Positions 23,740 to 35,701 of a DNA stretch of 64,000 nucleotides are shown here, piece by piece (the first letter of the stretch is position 1; each line of letters begins with the position of its first letter). The notes under the pieces are model-generated. The model made no database searches, had not been told where the DNA came from, and worked only from the letters and a program-made list of their open reading frames with translations. Source of the DNA: Parasponia andersonii (lineage: Eukaryota; Streptophyta; Magnoliopsida; Rosales; Cannabaceae); assembly GCA_002914805.1 (NCBI GenBank), contig JXTB01000413.1:31788-95787 (forward strand), written 5' to 3'. A program made the translations under genes and the position numbers.

Positions 23740-23979
23740 AAAAAACTTATTTTAGAGACTAATTTGTAATGTCTCTAGATGCTATTTATATTCTTCTTAT
23801 TAATCAATTGGCTAGAAAGCTTCATGACAAATATATTTAGGGACAAATTTCATTTTATCTCTAAATAAATTTTAGAGACCAAATATTTATTTTGTCTCTC
23901 TAAGTGTCTTTTACGAAATGCTTTGTATCTAAATGTCCAAAAGCTTCCTGTCAACAATCTACTTACAAGAACCCTTTCC

Positions 23980-24190
23980 ACTAAACCCATTAGAGATGAA
24001 ACAATTATTTTGTCTCTGAACAAAACATTTAGAGACAAGATTGATACGTCCCTAAAAAAATACTAGTCAAATAATATAAAATTGACTAAACCCATTAGAG
24101 ATGAAACAATTATTTTGTCTCTGAACAAAACATTTAGAGACAAGATTGATACGTCCCTAAAAAAAATACTAGTCAAATAATATAAAATTG
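23980..24190. repeat. Near-identical tandem duplication, 105/106-bp unit
   Basis: ACTAAACCCATTAGAGATGA begins at 23980 and again at 24085. The two units are identical by eye except for one extra A in an A-run of the second. Such close identity inside an otherwise decayed element indicates a recent local duplication, or an assembly artefact. Confidence 0.9.
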
Positions 24191-24284
24191 ACTAAACATA
24201 CAGAGACAACCTTATTTCATCTCTAAAAGGCACCTTTAGATATAAAATTAAATTTGTCACTAAAATTATCGTCTCTAAAAGTGA

Positions 24285-24306
24285 TTTTCTTGTAGCTACA
24301 AGAAAA
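24285..24306. repeat. Perfect 22-bp palindrome of two CACTA-type termini
   Basis: TTTTCTTGTAG is followed directly by its exact complement CTACAAGAAAA. Each half equals the conserved terminus of CACTA elements, so the palindrome looks like two ends abutting without spacer. Confidence 0.85.
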
Positions 24307-26052
24307 GTTCTCTTAAGCCTCTATAAAATAGTCATGTGCCACCTAGGGGTTTATCAGGCAAGCCGAATTTTACACTTTTTTTTTTACCCTTTTTCCTTTA
24401 ACATTTATAAAATATTTTGGAAGTATTTGTAAAGGAGAGAAAAAAAAAAGCTCATAATTAAGTACTTTTTTAAAGATAAATTATTGTTAAGTATTTATTA
24501 TAAATGACTACTATTTATATTCAGTATCATTTTTAATAGCTAATTGACTTTATATGAGTTTAATGTTATGCCGAGTACATAAATATATCAAATTTTTTAT
24601 ACTAAGTATTGGTAGAATTGGTATTTCAAAATTCCTCATGAATCTTCATAAGTAGAATTTCAAAATTCCTCTTGAAACTTCATAAAACGAAATAAACAGG
24701 ATCAATAAATTAACATAAATCAATTCAAAGATTTTAGTTTAAATAAAATTTGAAAGTATTTCATTACCTCGAAGTCTTCTTACATATTCTCTAGAATTCA
24801 AACTCGTTGACTGATCAAATTTGTGAGCATCTTTTTATGCCAAACAAAAAATAAATGTCACAATTTGGAAGATGTTGTTCCTTTTTCTTTATCGCACATC
24901 TTCGGCATTGGATATTACTATCTTGACAGCTATAAACGAGCTCAGGATGACTCGGATTTCTCTCACTCTTATCATTTCCACTATGTTTTACGTGTAGCAT
25001 AGTTTTTCAAGTTCATGTTCTATATAAATCTCTGGATTGTACATACTACATAAAGCTGGTCCACTGTATGATGATGCCAAAGTCGAACTCATAACTAAAT
25101 CACTTATGTTTGGTGGGACCATTGGACTTACCAAAGTAGTGCCAAATCCAAATACCCGGTGGTTGCTATATATGGTGCTAGAAGGTCAATCACTCTCTTA
25201 AATTAGTTTAATATTTGAAACAACCATTTATTAGTGTTTATTAGTGTGTTATGTTATATTATATACACTGTTTGTCCCTTACGGTACTCCACCAAAAAAT
25301 CTCTCAGAGTCACTCAAGTAAGGAGAGCTTTTGGACGCAGGTTGAGAAACAATGATCGAATTGTTTAATTATGGCACAAATCCTCGTTGAACTATTTAAT
25401 TTGTAGTAATTTGATCTTTAAAGTTCTAATTACGGTAATTATATTTGCGAATTTTTTTATTTAAAGCAATTTAGTCTCTAATTTGTCTAAATTTTAACTA
25501 GCTATTAAGTTTACTAAAAACACATGTAAAGAGTACGTTGTAAAATATAAAAGTGTATTTAAGAGAAAACAAACTGAATATAAGGATTTAGAAAGAATAG
25601 AAGATATATTATTTACATTTTTTTAGGATTCTTGGAGTTCTAATTTAGAGAAAATTTTTCTATACTTGTTTATTTTTCTGCTTAAAATTCTCAAATTACT
25701 TTTCAGATACACTTTTAGATGCTACCATACTCCTAACGTATGACTAGAAATTTAATTATAGATTATAATTTGAATAATTTAGGAATCAAATATATTCAAA
25801 TAAGAAAATTCAAAAACTTAATTGCCACAACTAGAACTTTGAGAACCAAATTACCATAAATCTAAAAATTTAAGGACCATTTATGCCACTAACCTCTAAT
25901 ATTCCATATGATATGTACGGTATATATGAAACTCATGTGAAAGTCACAACGTTAATCTTAATATCCACCAAATATTTTGTTGCACAAATATATTCCACCA
26001 ATTCAACCTCAAGTGATAATCTAATAAATATATATATATATATATATATATG
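24307..26052. other. AT-rich intergenic DNA
   Basis: No gene recognised. ORFs near 24815 and 25883 are short, and the second runs into a (TA)n array. Confidence 0.5.
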
Positions 26053-26290
26053 GGGCACCAATCCAATAGGTATTTTTTTTAATCTATGCATATGTATCAA
26101 TTTGGCCAATAAAAATTTAGCATGCACATTTTTTTATTGTAAAAAATAAAAAAGAGAAAGAGCATTAATGATGCTCGTCTTTTCATGCACTTCATTATAG
26201 CCATTGGATCACCATTAGATGGTGATCCAACGGCTAAAAAAAAATACCTACCCATAGGTAAAGAAAAAAATACCTATTAAATTGGCAACC
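26053..26290. mobile_element. MITE, copy 2 (238 bp)
   Basis: Sister of the element at 13148-13389, aligned along its whole length. The left end is GGGCACCAATCCAATAGGTATT and the right end AATACCTATTAAATTGGCAACC. It is inserted in (TA)n on both sides. The interior includes a locally self-complementary stretch, GGATCACCATTAGATGGTGATCC, near 26207. Confidence 0.8.
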
Positions 26291-27897
26291 ATATATATAT
26301 ATATATAATCGCATGGAATGAATAAATTGGATTGTCGCTTGAGGTTGAATTGCTAGAATATATATATATATATATATATATGAGTAATATTATAGACATC
26401 ATCAGTGGTACTCAATACCACAATGATCGATTTGTTACGAGATAATTTCAATTAATTAATTTAGTCTTATATGGGTCCTATCTGAAATATAATTATAATT
26501 AGTTAGTAATAAACTAACAAATCATGGGACGTTGAGTACATGCAATATATCTCATAATATATATATATATATATATAACAATAATCTAATATGTATTCTT
26601 TTTCTATCTATTTATAAGTATTTAATTTCTAAAGTAGTTGATCTTTATTTAACTATTAAGATGATTTGAATATATGAAAAAAAATAATAATTAGTACATA
26701 TTATTTAATATTTTTTTTTATATTTTATTATAAAAAAACGTGCAAAATGAATTTTAATTAAGTAAAAGAATACTTAAAAAAATTTAGTTACTGAACCGAT
26801 CTCATATATATATATATATGTATATATTTCACGTTAGTAATAGTTTTCATTAGAAACTTTTACCAGTTTATAAACCCATATTATTAAGGTCTTAATTAAT
26901 GTAAAACACGCGAACTTTCATACTTTTACGTGTCCCATTATGTGACGTTGAGTAGCACTAGGGATGTTGCTTGATGCTAAACTGTGAAGAATCTCCTATA
27001 TATGTTCCTTCGCGCCATGTGGTTGACGCAATGCAATGCAGTCACTGTAAATGGAGAATTGGTCAACTTTACTTTTGCTTTTCGGTTGTTTCAAAATTCT
27101 GTATACATACAACTTTTTTAAACTAATAATAATTGTAATAAAATATATTTCTCTATCATCTTTTTGAGCAACAAAAAGGAATCGTGTTTTCACACGATCG
27201 AATATCAAATAAACCAATTATACCAATCCACTTTTCTAGCCTTACCAATTATTTCAAAGCTAGCTTTTGTAGACTTAATTGATTTTGAAATCTCCCACTA
27301 TCGGGCAATTTCCATGCATGCATGCATGTACGGGAATTTACTCTCCACGTTTGGGCGAAGTTATCATGATTCATGCATCATGTGTCATTAACTATTAATT
27401 CAAATTATTATTATTTTAAATTTCATGAACTAAAGACATTAAACTGCTTTAACTTAGTTTCTCCCATCTATAATATTATTGGCCATAAAGGTGACAAGTA
27501 ATTAATTATTATATGTTACATATGGACTCACATAGTACTGTTCAAATTACTATCTTAAATATTACAAAACAAAAGTGATGATTTGACCAACTTAGGCCAA
27601 CCCAAGTATCAACGGTAATTGTATGTGAACATCAACGGCAATATGGGAAAAACACTATAAACAATGACGTGGATTTTGTACAGACGAGAAAAACTTTGCA
27701 GATTACAACACAATTTCTGGCGAAGATTGAAGAATTAAGAATCTCGTGACTAAAATAAATATTATGGAAAAAGTAATGTGGTTATGTTGTTACTAAAATG
27801 ACTCGTAAAATTTTTTGTCACAAATAATTTCGTGATCAGATTATAATTTTACTCAAATAATTTCGTGATCACTTTTACAAAAAGTTGTAAGTATTAG
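26291..27897. other. AT-rich intergenic DNA with several (TA)n arrays
   Basis: Short (TA)n arrays occur near 26292, 26360, 26557 and 26805. A CATG-repeat (GCATGCATGCATG) lies near 27315. No gene is recognised. Confidence 0.5.
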
Positions 27898-28508
27898 TGG
27901 TTGACGGAAGTTTTTTCAATAATTAATTTAAGATATAGTTTGTGTGTGAAAATAATTGAAAAATTAAAACAAATAAAGAGACAAAAATTTTATAATAGTT
28001 CAGCTTTAAAAAAAATGAGTCTTCATGATCCACTGTTCTTTATTATTTTCTAAAGAATTACAAGAGTTTCTCTAAGTCTCAATGTGAGAGCAAAGAGAGA
28101 ATTATAGAGAATATGTAATGAAGTGATTTTGAGATGACTATGAGAAAATTATATCGTGAAAAACTATGAAATTGAGCCCCTTTTATATAGGTAAGGATAA
28201 CTCAATGTTTCTCAATTGTAAAAACAAGAAAGTACATGATCAGAAAATATAATTTCTGGTAACAATACAAAATTGTGAAATAATTAATAAATGAATTGTT
28301 TGATCTTCATCCAGAGGCTTGTTTCCTTTTTTTTTTTGCGGGTTATCCATCTGAAGAAGACTATTCTAATTTTTTTTTTTGATCACATTTAATTTATTCG
28401 GATGAGGTTGCACTTCGATTAGAAAAGCACATATATAACCTAACGAATTTACCTCGGTCGTTGATTTTCCTTTCCTAGCGTTGACTAATATAGATTTAAG
28501 ATCACACA
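27898..28508 (-). repeat. 3' LTR of the Tat-like gypsy element
   Basis: It aligns with 43824-44422 over its whole length, for example AATTAATTTAAGATATAG, CAAATAAAGAGACAA, TGAGTCTTCATGATCC and AATATAGATTTAAGATCACACA. Plus-strand borders are TGGTTGACGG and TCACACA. On the minus strand a purine-rich GGAGGGCAATTAT just inside is a candidate polypurine tract. Confidence 0.75.
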
Positions 28509-30170
28509 ATAATTGCCCTCCAGCTCTATTAGTTTTCTAAAACTAAATGGAGCCTCTGTAACCCCCTAGGAATTTCTAGACTTGTAATCTTAGTAGAATT
28601 ATTATTAATAAACTTAGTGTCGAATTTTAATAAGTTTATACTCGCAAATACTTAAGATTATGTGTATAGTATTATTTTAATATTAAATTTTATTACGTGA
28701 AAAAAACCATAGTTATTCCTTATTTTAACTTAGAAATTCTAAGTTAGTTTTCTTTAATAATAAATTGATTATATAAAGATTATATTATATACATCAATAT
28801 AACTTAATTAAGAATGTGACATGTTTATGTCACATTAAAAATTATTATATTTAGGGTTTAATATAAAAATTGTTATATAAATATAACCTAATTGTCATGA
28901 ATTTTCAGCGTTTAAATTTCTCTTTTTAAGTAAGTAAGCTAAAGAAGTAAGTAATTAACGGTCTGAAAAATCGGGTCATTACACTACTCTGACAAATGCG
29001 AGCTTAAGAGTACGACATTATAAGGTCACACCGAAACCCTTGAAGAGTCTTAAAAAATCTCAAATCACATCCACGCGTACTTCTTTCCTGACAGATACAA
29101 CCACGTGTAAATTTTTCTTAAGGAATTAGTGAGACTTGAGGAGACTTCTCCATTTCTTGAATAGGTGTGATGATGAGGATGACATCAACTATTGTTTCAC
29201 ATCAAAACCCTTTCATATTTCAAAAAATAATTGCCTTCATTTTTAAAAAATCAATTCTTCCACGTGAATTCGGACCATTAGATCTTTGAAAATTAACTCC
29301 CTTTATTCACGACTGAGAATTAATGACTCTAATAAGTATACAAAGACCCATTTGTCTTCTTCTTTTTATTTCTATTTTTTGAAATTCAAGACCCTCAAAC
29401 TCTCTAAAAATTCTGAAAAATCAAAACCTTTCTGGCAAAACCCCGGAGCCTTTCTTCCCCGTCACTGGTGAATCATTGTCATTTCTATCTCAATTTCCTG
29501 CAAGATTTAGTCAGCCACGACATTTGAATCTTTGAGTTTGCAAAAAAGGTCGGCATTATCTGTCTTAAGTCCTCTATTTTATCTTTCCATGGGAATCTGA
29601 TAGTAATATTTCGAATAATCCTATTGCCTTTATCATTCATAATTTCTATTACATAGTAAAAGGAACCTAGATTTTACTTTTCCGAATGATACATATTTCT
29701 CGTATTGGATTGATAAAAAAAACACATATATGAAACTATAAACTTCTAGATTTCATCTTAAACGAATAATGAAAAGACTTAAAATTAGGGCTAAGTATGA
29801 AGAAACAATAAAATACAGGTGAACTACTGTAGATACTCATATTCTTAACTGAACTGAATTTAAGTAAATCACACTCTTCAAATTCTCCTTGAATTCTTAG
29901 AAGATCATATCTAATTTTGATGAATCGAATGACGAACTGATGAAGAGCTGCTTGAATCTATAGGATAAAAGCTTTATAGATAGACGAATCAATAGGTTAA
30001 TTAGAAAAATTCAACTAGATCTGAGATAGACGAATAACGTGATTGTTGGCGCAATCTTAGGATTTTTACTCCCAAATTACTCACACATAGCGAGTACACC
30101 TGCAACAATAGACAAAATAGCACGCCTATTTCTAGGTCGTATTTAGATTAGTTTTGTTAATCAATTCATA
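28509..30170. other. Non-coding 3' region of the gypsy element
   Basis: This lies between the 3' LTR and the antisense ORF. It contains no readable domain; short ORFs such as the one at 29286 have no recognisable motif. Confidence 0.5.
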
Positions 30171-30223
30171 AATTCACTTGTAGATTAATGTTTGCATAGG
30201 GCTAAATGTCCCAGATTTCTTTT

Positions 30224-31502
30224 TGAGATGTATAGTAACAAAGAGACTAAGGAAGATGATACATTCTCAGGAGAGTCATCATTCTCTGAAGCGAGCATTA
30301 GTTCGATAGATGTTGACGACTACTTAGAATAGCAGCCCGAGATAGAAATAACCGGGACTAGGTAGAGCAGTCCTCGCATTGGTGATCTTTCTCAAGACCA
30401 GTGGATTTAGCACGTCAGGGACGTACCAACATTCTACATATGGTATAATTATGTGTAGAGTGACTGGTCATTTATTGACATAAAGACGAGCTGTACCACG
30501 AACAAGCTCGAGAAAATTGTACTCGACTACAAAATTGACATGCCTCTTTGTCTTCTATAGTATTTAATCGACCATACACACCTCCTCAAGGAACCGTCTT
30601 ACTTTCAGACGTAGCTCTAAGATGTGGCACTCACCTTCCTCTCTATCGATATATTAAGTCAATAGTAGACTACTATAGTGTAGTCCCTTTTCAATTAACT
30701 CTAAATACTTATAGATATATAGTAGGTATGTATATATTATACCATAAATTAGGTCTAGGATCTCCCAACCTGAGGAGTTTGTTTGGTTCTACCAAGTGAA
30801 GTCAAACCCCTCTGATTTCAACTTTTTTTATACGAGTAAGTGGTCGAATCAAGTAATCAAAACCATTCATGGGTTAGAAATAATATGAGAAAATGGAAAA
30901 TTTTATTTTTCCATTTAGATTATGCAGATAATAGGTTTTTCCAAAATCCTGGTAGGTAACTTTAGCTATAACTCGCTCTTTGTATAAGATGTTCTTTTTT
31001 ATCTAATTCTCATTTTTCTTGTCATTGTAGATAACAACGAGTGTCCAAGACTAAACAAGGAATAGCTTGCGTGAGTTTATAAAATGAACGACCTTTTGAT
31101 CAAAGAATTTGACTGGAAGGGACTTGGGACAATGCAAAATTTAGTTTCTAGCAGGTTATTTCCTAAGGGCCGTACTCTGCAAACTGGCTAACCAAACCTT
31201 CAAGCTCAAAGAAGCAAAAGAAAAAGAAGGGAATAAGTGCCTCATCCTTAAAGTCCAGGAAACGAAAAACACTTGCCTCACCTTCTTTTGAAAAATCACC
31301 ATCCTCAATAGCTCCGTCCCCATTAGCTTCTCAGCCACAGGTCTCAAATGGTTATATCTCTATTATTCTTTTTCCTCATCACATTATGAATCTCGCATTT
31401 TAACTCATCTTATTATGCAGATATGACAATCGGTAGTGACTTGCAAGCTCCTCCTTCAACGCTGGGCTCAAGATCCAAATCGAAAACACCAAAAGGCACG
31501 CT
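30224..31502 (+). pseudogene. Antisense extra ORF of the gypsy element, 5' part (plant gypsy-type transposon protein)
   Basis: On the plus strand, opposite to gag-pol, a degenerate reading frame begins near MYSNKETKEDDTFSGESS (acidic, Ser-rich). It continues with NKLEKIVLDYKIDMP and then DVALRCGTHLPLYRYIKSI, VDYYSVVPFQLTLNTYRYIV and GMYILYHKLGLGSPNLRS. The pattern of a basic region followed by H-P-L-Y/F, Q-L-T-N, R-x-I-V-G and L-G resembles the conserved domain of plant proteins annotated as putative gypsy-type transposon (Pfam PF04195 family, assigned from memory). Several stops interrupt it. Its function in Tat elements is unknown. The frame is cut at 31502 by a solo LTR and resumes at 34042. 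Confidence 0.6.
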
Positions 31503-34041
31503 TGTTAAATCCTAAATTTTGTAAGGGTAATTAAGTAATTTTAATTCAAGGGTATTTTGGTAATTTTAAATTTTCAGACTAAGTAAATAAAAATCTGAAA
31601 TATTTCAAATTAAATCATTAGTGTTGAACTTAGAGAAAATAAAGTCTAGGTGCATTTAGGGCAAATATGAAAAAGAAATTACCAATTGGGGACAAAAATG
31701 TAATTAAAAAGAGACTAAAGTGAAATAATTTTTTTAAAATTTGTGGCCAAAGTGGAATTTCAGAAAAATTTTTCGGTCCAGTCAGCTAGTGACACGTGTC
31801 CCACTACTAAAAGTTTCTAAAAATTGCATAAAGCCCCACCTTTTTTCTTCTTCTTCACAAAGATCCTTAACTCACTCTCTGTTACTGTTCACTGCTGTGC
31901 CACCAGCCACCCCCGATGCGCCAGCCTACCATGACTGGAAGCCGCCAATGAACCAGTGCCAGGTGTTGCTATCGTGAACCACTGCTCCTCGCCGGAAAAA
32001 AGACCGCTCAAAATCACCTCATTCGAAATAGTTTTTTACCCGCCGTTTCTTCCTCCGACGTCCGATCAACTCGCCGTCACCACTGTTAAACTCGTCTCGA
32101 TGTCATCTTTCATTTTTGACCACTCTCAGCCTCTAACTCGGCTCCAGTGAGAAGCTGATCACTGTTGAATGTTTATAATATTAAATTTTTGTGGTATTTT
32201 TCTAATTATTTCAAAATTGAGTTATTTTGACTGAGAAAATTATACCACGTGAAAGAGGAGATTAAAACATGAAATCTCATAATTTTGAAGTGTTGAAACG
32301 GTAACCGAAAGGTCCTCAATTATCGATATGAAAAGTGGTATTTTCTAATTATTTTCAAAATGTGGTATTTTTTATAATTTTTGGATTTCTCAGCCCATTT
32401 TATGGTCGAGACCTCGAAATTGAGTTCTGACTTCGAATTTGGACTCAGTGAGGTCGGAATATGAATTTTGATATAAAATATCATAATTTTTTGAAGTGGC
32501 ACGAAATCGAGAAATATATCGTGAATTGCACCGTTTGCGTGCCACAGGTCGGTTCCGCACTGGAACCCGTTTTTGACAAATTTTATGTCTAACCCAATAT
32601 TTTTGAGTGTTCTAAATTCTGTTATGACCTCTGTTTCTCAATCTGAAGCTCTGTTTGGAAATTCACTTTTTAAAGTGAACTTATTGGAATCCGGAAACGA
32701 CCGTTTGAACAACTAGCTGATCAATAGAGGACTTTTTTAGTGTTGTCAACTCAGTATAATTACTATTTCAAGGTAGGAGATTTAATTTCCTTGTTTCCTA
32801 TTATTTTTCATTAAAATTGGAATTTATTCTAAAAAAAATGAAATTTTGTGATTTTATTAAATTTAATTATTTGAATAATTATTTTAAAGAACCGTGAATT
32901 TGTGAAACATTGTGGACTGCTTTAGATATTCTGTGTATGATTTGGTACTAGTTTGAATCTTGGGATTTGGTTAAATCTTAGGAATAGTGTTTTGGATTTT
33001 TAAGTACAAAATGGATTTCTATTTAAAAATCAGAGCATGTCTAGAATCTTAAACCACTGCATGATTGTTTGAGACTTCACATATTGCACATTTCATACGA
33101 TCATGCATGAGAGTCATCTTGGATATCACGGTGTTGTAGTAGGCGGACTAGTACACCCTCCTTCAATGAGAGCCCGTAAACCCGCGCAGGATTTGTTTTC
33201 TGACTATCTCCACTCGGTATGTGTAGGCATTCGGTGCTCCTCCGGCTCGGTAGGATTAGACACACCAGTGTCCCTCCGATTTCTAGAGATAGATGTCAGG
33301 TAGGGAGTACCCAATATATATAGTATGAGTTGCTCTAGTCGTGATGAGATGGTGAGAGTTCATGTGAGGTGTTAATTTATGTGCTATGCAGTTATATCTA
33401 TTTTATTATGATTTTCTATGTGTTTTGACCTGGATATCTGGTTTTGGTTTTAGCATAGTTTTCTATATATGTTTTGAAAGCTTAATATTTATAAAAATGC
33501 TTTTTAGTTTTACTAACTATGCAAGTGTTTTGAGAATTATAAAAGAACTTTCCCAAAAAGGAAAATTAGGTAACCTACTTGGCATTTTATGCTCACCCCC
33601 TACTTTCCCCACAAGTGGTGTCCAGTGTGAAATTGACGACTAACAAGCGGATTAAGGAGTTATCTTTTACTCGTAGTTCATGACTTAGAAATACTAGGGG
33701 TACAGATTTAAGACTTGTGTTGAAGACTTGTTAAATAAATGAATTATGCTACTTGTTTATGTCTGTAAAATATATATGCCACACTAGTTTAATATTAAGG
33801 TATGAATAATGATGCTCGATTAATTAATTGAATTTGGTTCTTCTAAATTATTCAGTCTATATTTATTAGTAACTATGAACTGTGGGGTAGGCTCACTAGT
33901 TGAAATTCCAAATTTTTTATTTATCATGCCATTTAAAAAAAATTCAAAACTCTTAAAACCTTTCCTTTATTAATTAAGGAATTTCCAATTCTAGCGAAAT
34001 TCTCCTTCTGCTACTATCCTGGGGTTTGGGTCGTGATAACA
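31503..34041 (+). mobile_element. Solo LTR, 2.5 kb, inserted in the antisense ORF
   Basis: It starts TGTTAAATCCTAAATTTTG and ends TGGGTCGTGATAACA, so it has TG...CA borders and a TGTTA/TAACA inverted terminal repeat. It interrupts the antisense ORF, which reads on both sides. The overall type, long and ending in GGGTCGTGATAACA, resembles Tekay/Del-type gypsy LTRs. No gag-pol lies inside, so it is a solo LTR. The flanking 5-mers (ACGCT and CCTCT) are only partly alike, so the target duplication has decayed or been lost. It is related to 13575-15720. Confidence 0.7.
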
Positions 34042-34934
34042 CCTCTCTCCTCGAAGAAAGGGAAAGAGAAAGTTGATACTTCTAAAAAATAAAAAGTTAC
34101 CTTTGAGGACAACCCTCAAAGCTCACCGCCTCCTCAAGTTGCTGAAGCTACAAGCCAGCCCAAAGCTTCAAATAAGTAGCCCACATCTTCCTTGTCTAGG
34201 GCACCAAGTCAAGTCAACAAGGATGAGTAATTACTTACACTCCTCCATCAATTACTGGAGAAGACTGGCCTTAGTGCAGCCTTCATTGACTATTTCACCT
34301 CTGAGGAAGGATGGGAGAGGATGAAACAAAGGCTGGCCAAGGTCGTCTTTAGTGCAGCAATGAGGATGCTCACAAATGTAAATTCTTTCTTCTCTATTCA
34401 TATATGTGACACTTTTTTTTTATTAACACCATTATTATATTTCGGACCGCTGTTGCTGTTGTATTGATGTATGATTCAGTCTTCGAATACATAGAGAAGG
34501 GCGAAAAGGTCAAAGAAATAGTCCAAGGATGTGAGGACCTAAAAAAAGACTCATGAGAATGAGAAACACACTGTCAAGTCAGAGAAGAAACAACTACAAG
34601 AGGCTTTGGCCAAGGAGAAGCTGGAAAAGGATAAGCTTAAGGCAAAGATAATAGAGCTTGAGAAGATAATATCTTAACTTCCAGATGCTCTGAAGGAGGG
34701 GACCAAGGAGGCAAGTCGAAAAGTTGTTCAAGAGTTCAAGGCCACTAAAGGCAAATAGCTCGAAGAAAAAGCCAACGACATTGCCTCATTGAACATTATT
34801 TACAATATTTTTTACGAGCATCTGGAGTTTGACTTTTCCTTCCTCGGCGAAGATATGGTCGAACTTGTTGAGAGCTAGAAGGAAGGTGAAGCCAGAGAAA
34901 CTACCAATAAGGAAGGAGACGTACTTGCATAATA
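34042..34934 (+). pseudogene. Antisense extra ORF of the gypsy element, 3' coiled-coil part
   Basis: Beyond the solo LTR the plus-strand frame resumes with a Lys-rich linker (SSKKGKEKVDTSKK), FTSEEGWERMKQRLAKVV, and after an intron-like gap near 34380-34470 a charged heptad region. That region includes EKKQLQEALAKEKLEKDK and LKAKIIELEKIIS, a long coiled coil, and then LEFDFSFLGEDMVELVES. This layout, a coiled coil followed by an aromatic-acidic tail, fits the C-terminal half of the PF04195-type proteins. Four in-frame stops (at 34675, 34756, 34877 and nearby) show decay. Confidence 0.55.
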
Positions 34935-35700
34935 ATTTTTAAAAAAAAAAAATCAAAATTGTATAGTTAAGGACAAATGCGGGCTTGTCCCATTTATTTT
35001 GAAATATTTTGTTCGAACATAGGTCCAAGCTTATATAATATTTTCATTTTCAAATTTTTATCTTGCCAAACAGAATTTTTATCTTGCAAAATAGTTAGAA
35101 TCATATTGCATAATATAAGTGGATAATTTTAACCAAGTAGTCAATCACTAAGTGACTGATCAGTACGCTATTGCAATTCGAATCTAACTAACTTAAAACG
35201 GATTTTAAATGTTAGGACAGGTTAGGTCACTAGTGAAAAATAACGAGCATGAGTGATGCGAACTCATTATTATTTTTCAAAAGTTCCATGGCATAATAGG
35301 ATTTTTAGCAATATATCACATCGAACTATGGACGTTTTGTTTAGTCATTTTTGTGTTTAAGCAAGGATATCACGTAATACGACATGCTAAGGTATGAAGC
35401 GAGGAGAAAATCCTAAGATTTTTAGAAATTTTTAGAAATTCGGTGATCCAAAATTCCAACTCTTCTAATATGAACATTTGCATAGTTCCTTATGAAGCGA
35501 GTAGAAGATAACGATCTGATCCTACTGCCCCCCGAGTTTTATGGTCATAAAACTATTAAGGACAAATTAATATAAATAAATAACAAGATGATAAGATCAA
35601 AGAAATGATCTTTATTGATGAATTCGGATAATGAATAACAAGAGGCCCCTAGGTCCTTTGAAGCTACATGAAGATTTATTGATAATAACAACGAAGTTGT
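34935..35700. other. Spacer between the antisense ORF and integrase
   Basis: Both reading directions end here: the plus-strand antisense ORF stops near 34930 and minus-strand integrase ends near 35702. No motif was recognised in between. Confidence 0.5.
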
Positions 35701-35701
35701 T

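Larger units (their letters stand above)
23740..24306. mobile_element. GAGAC-rich CACTA-like remnant ending in TTTTCTTGTAG
   Basis: Repeats of TTTAGAGAC and GTCTCTAAA in both orientations fill this stretch, as at 2214-2740. The right side ends AGTGATTTTCTTGTAG, the complement of a CTACAAGAAAA terminus. A left terminus was not found. Part of the interior (23980-24190) is tandemly duplicated. Confidence 0.5.
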
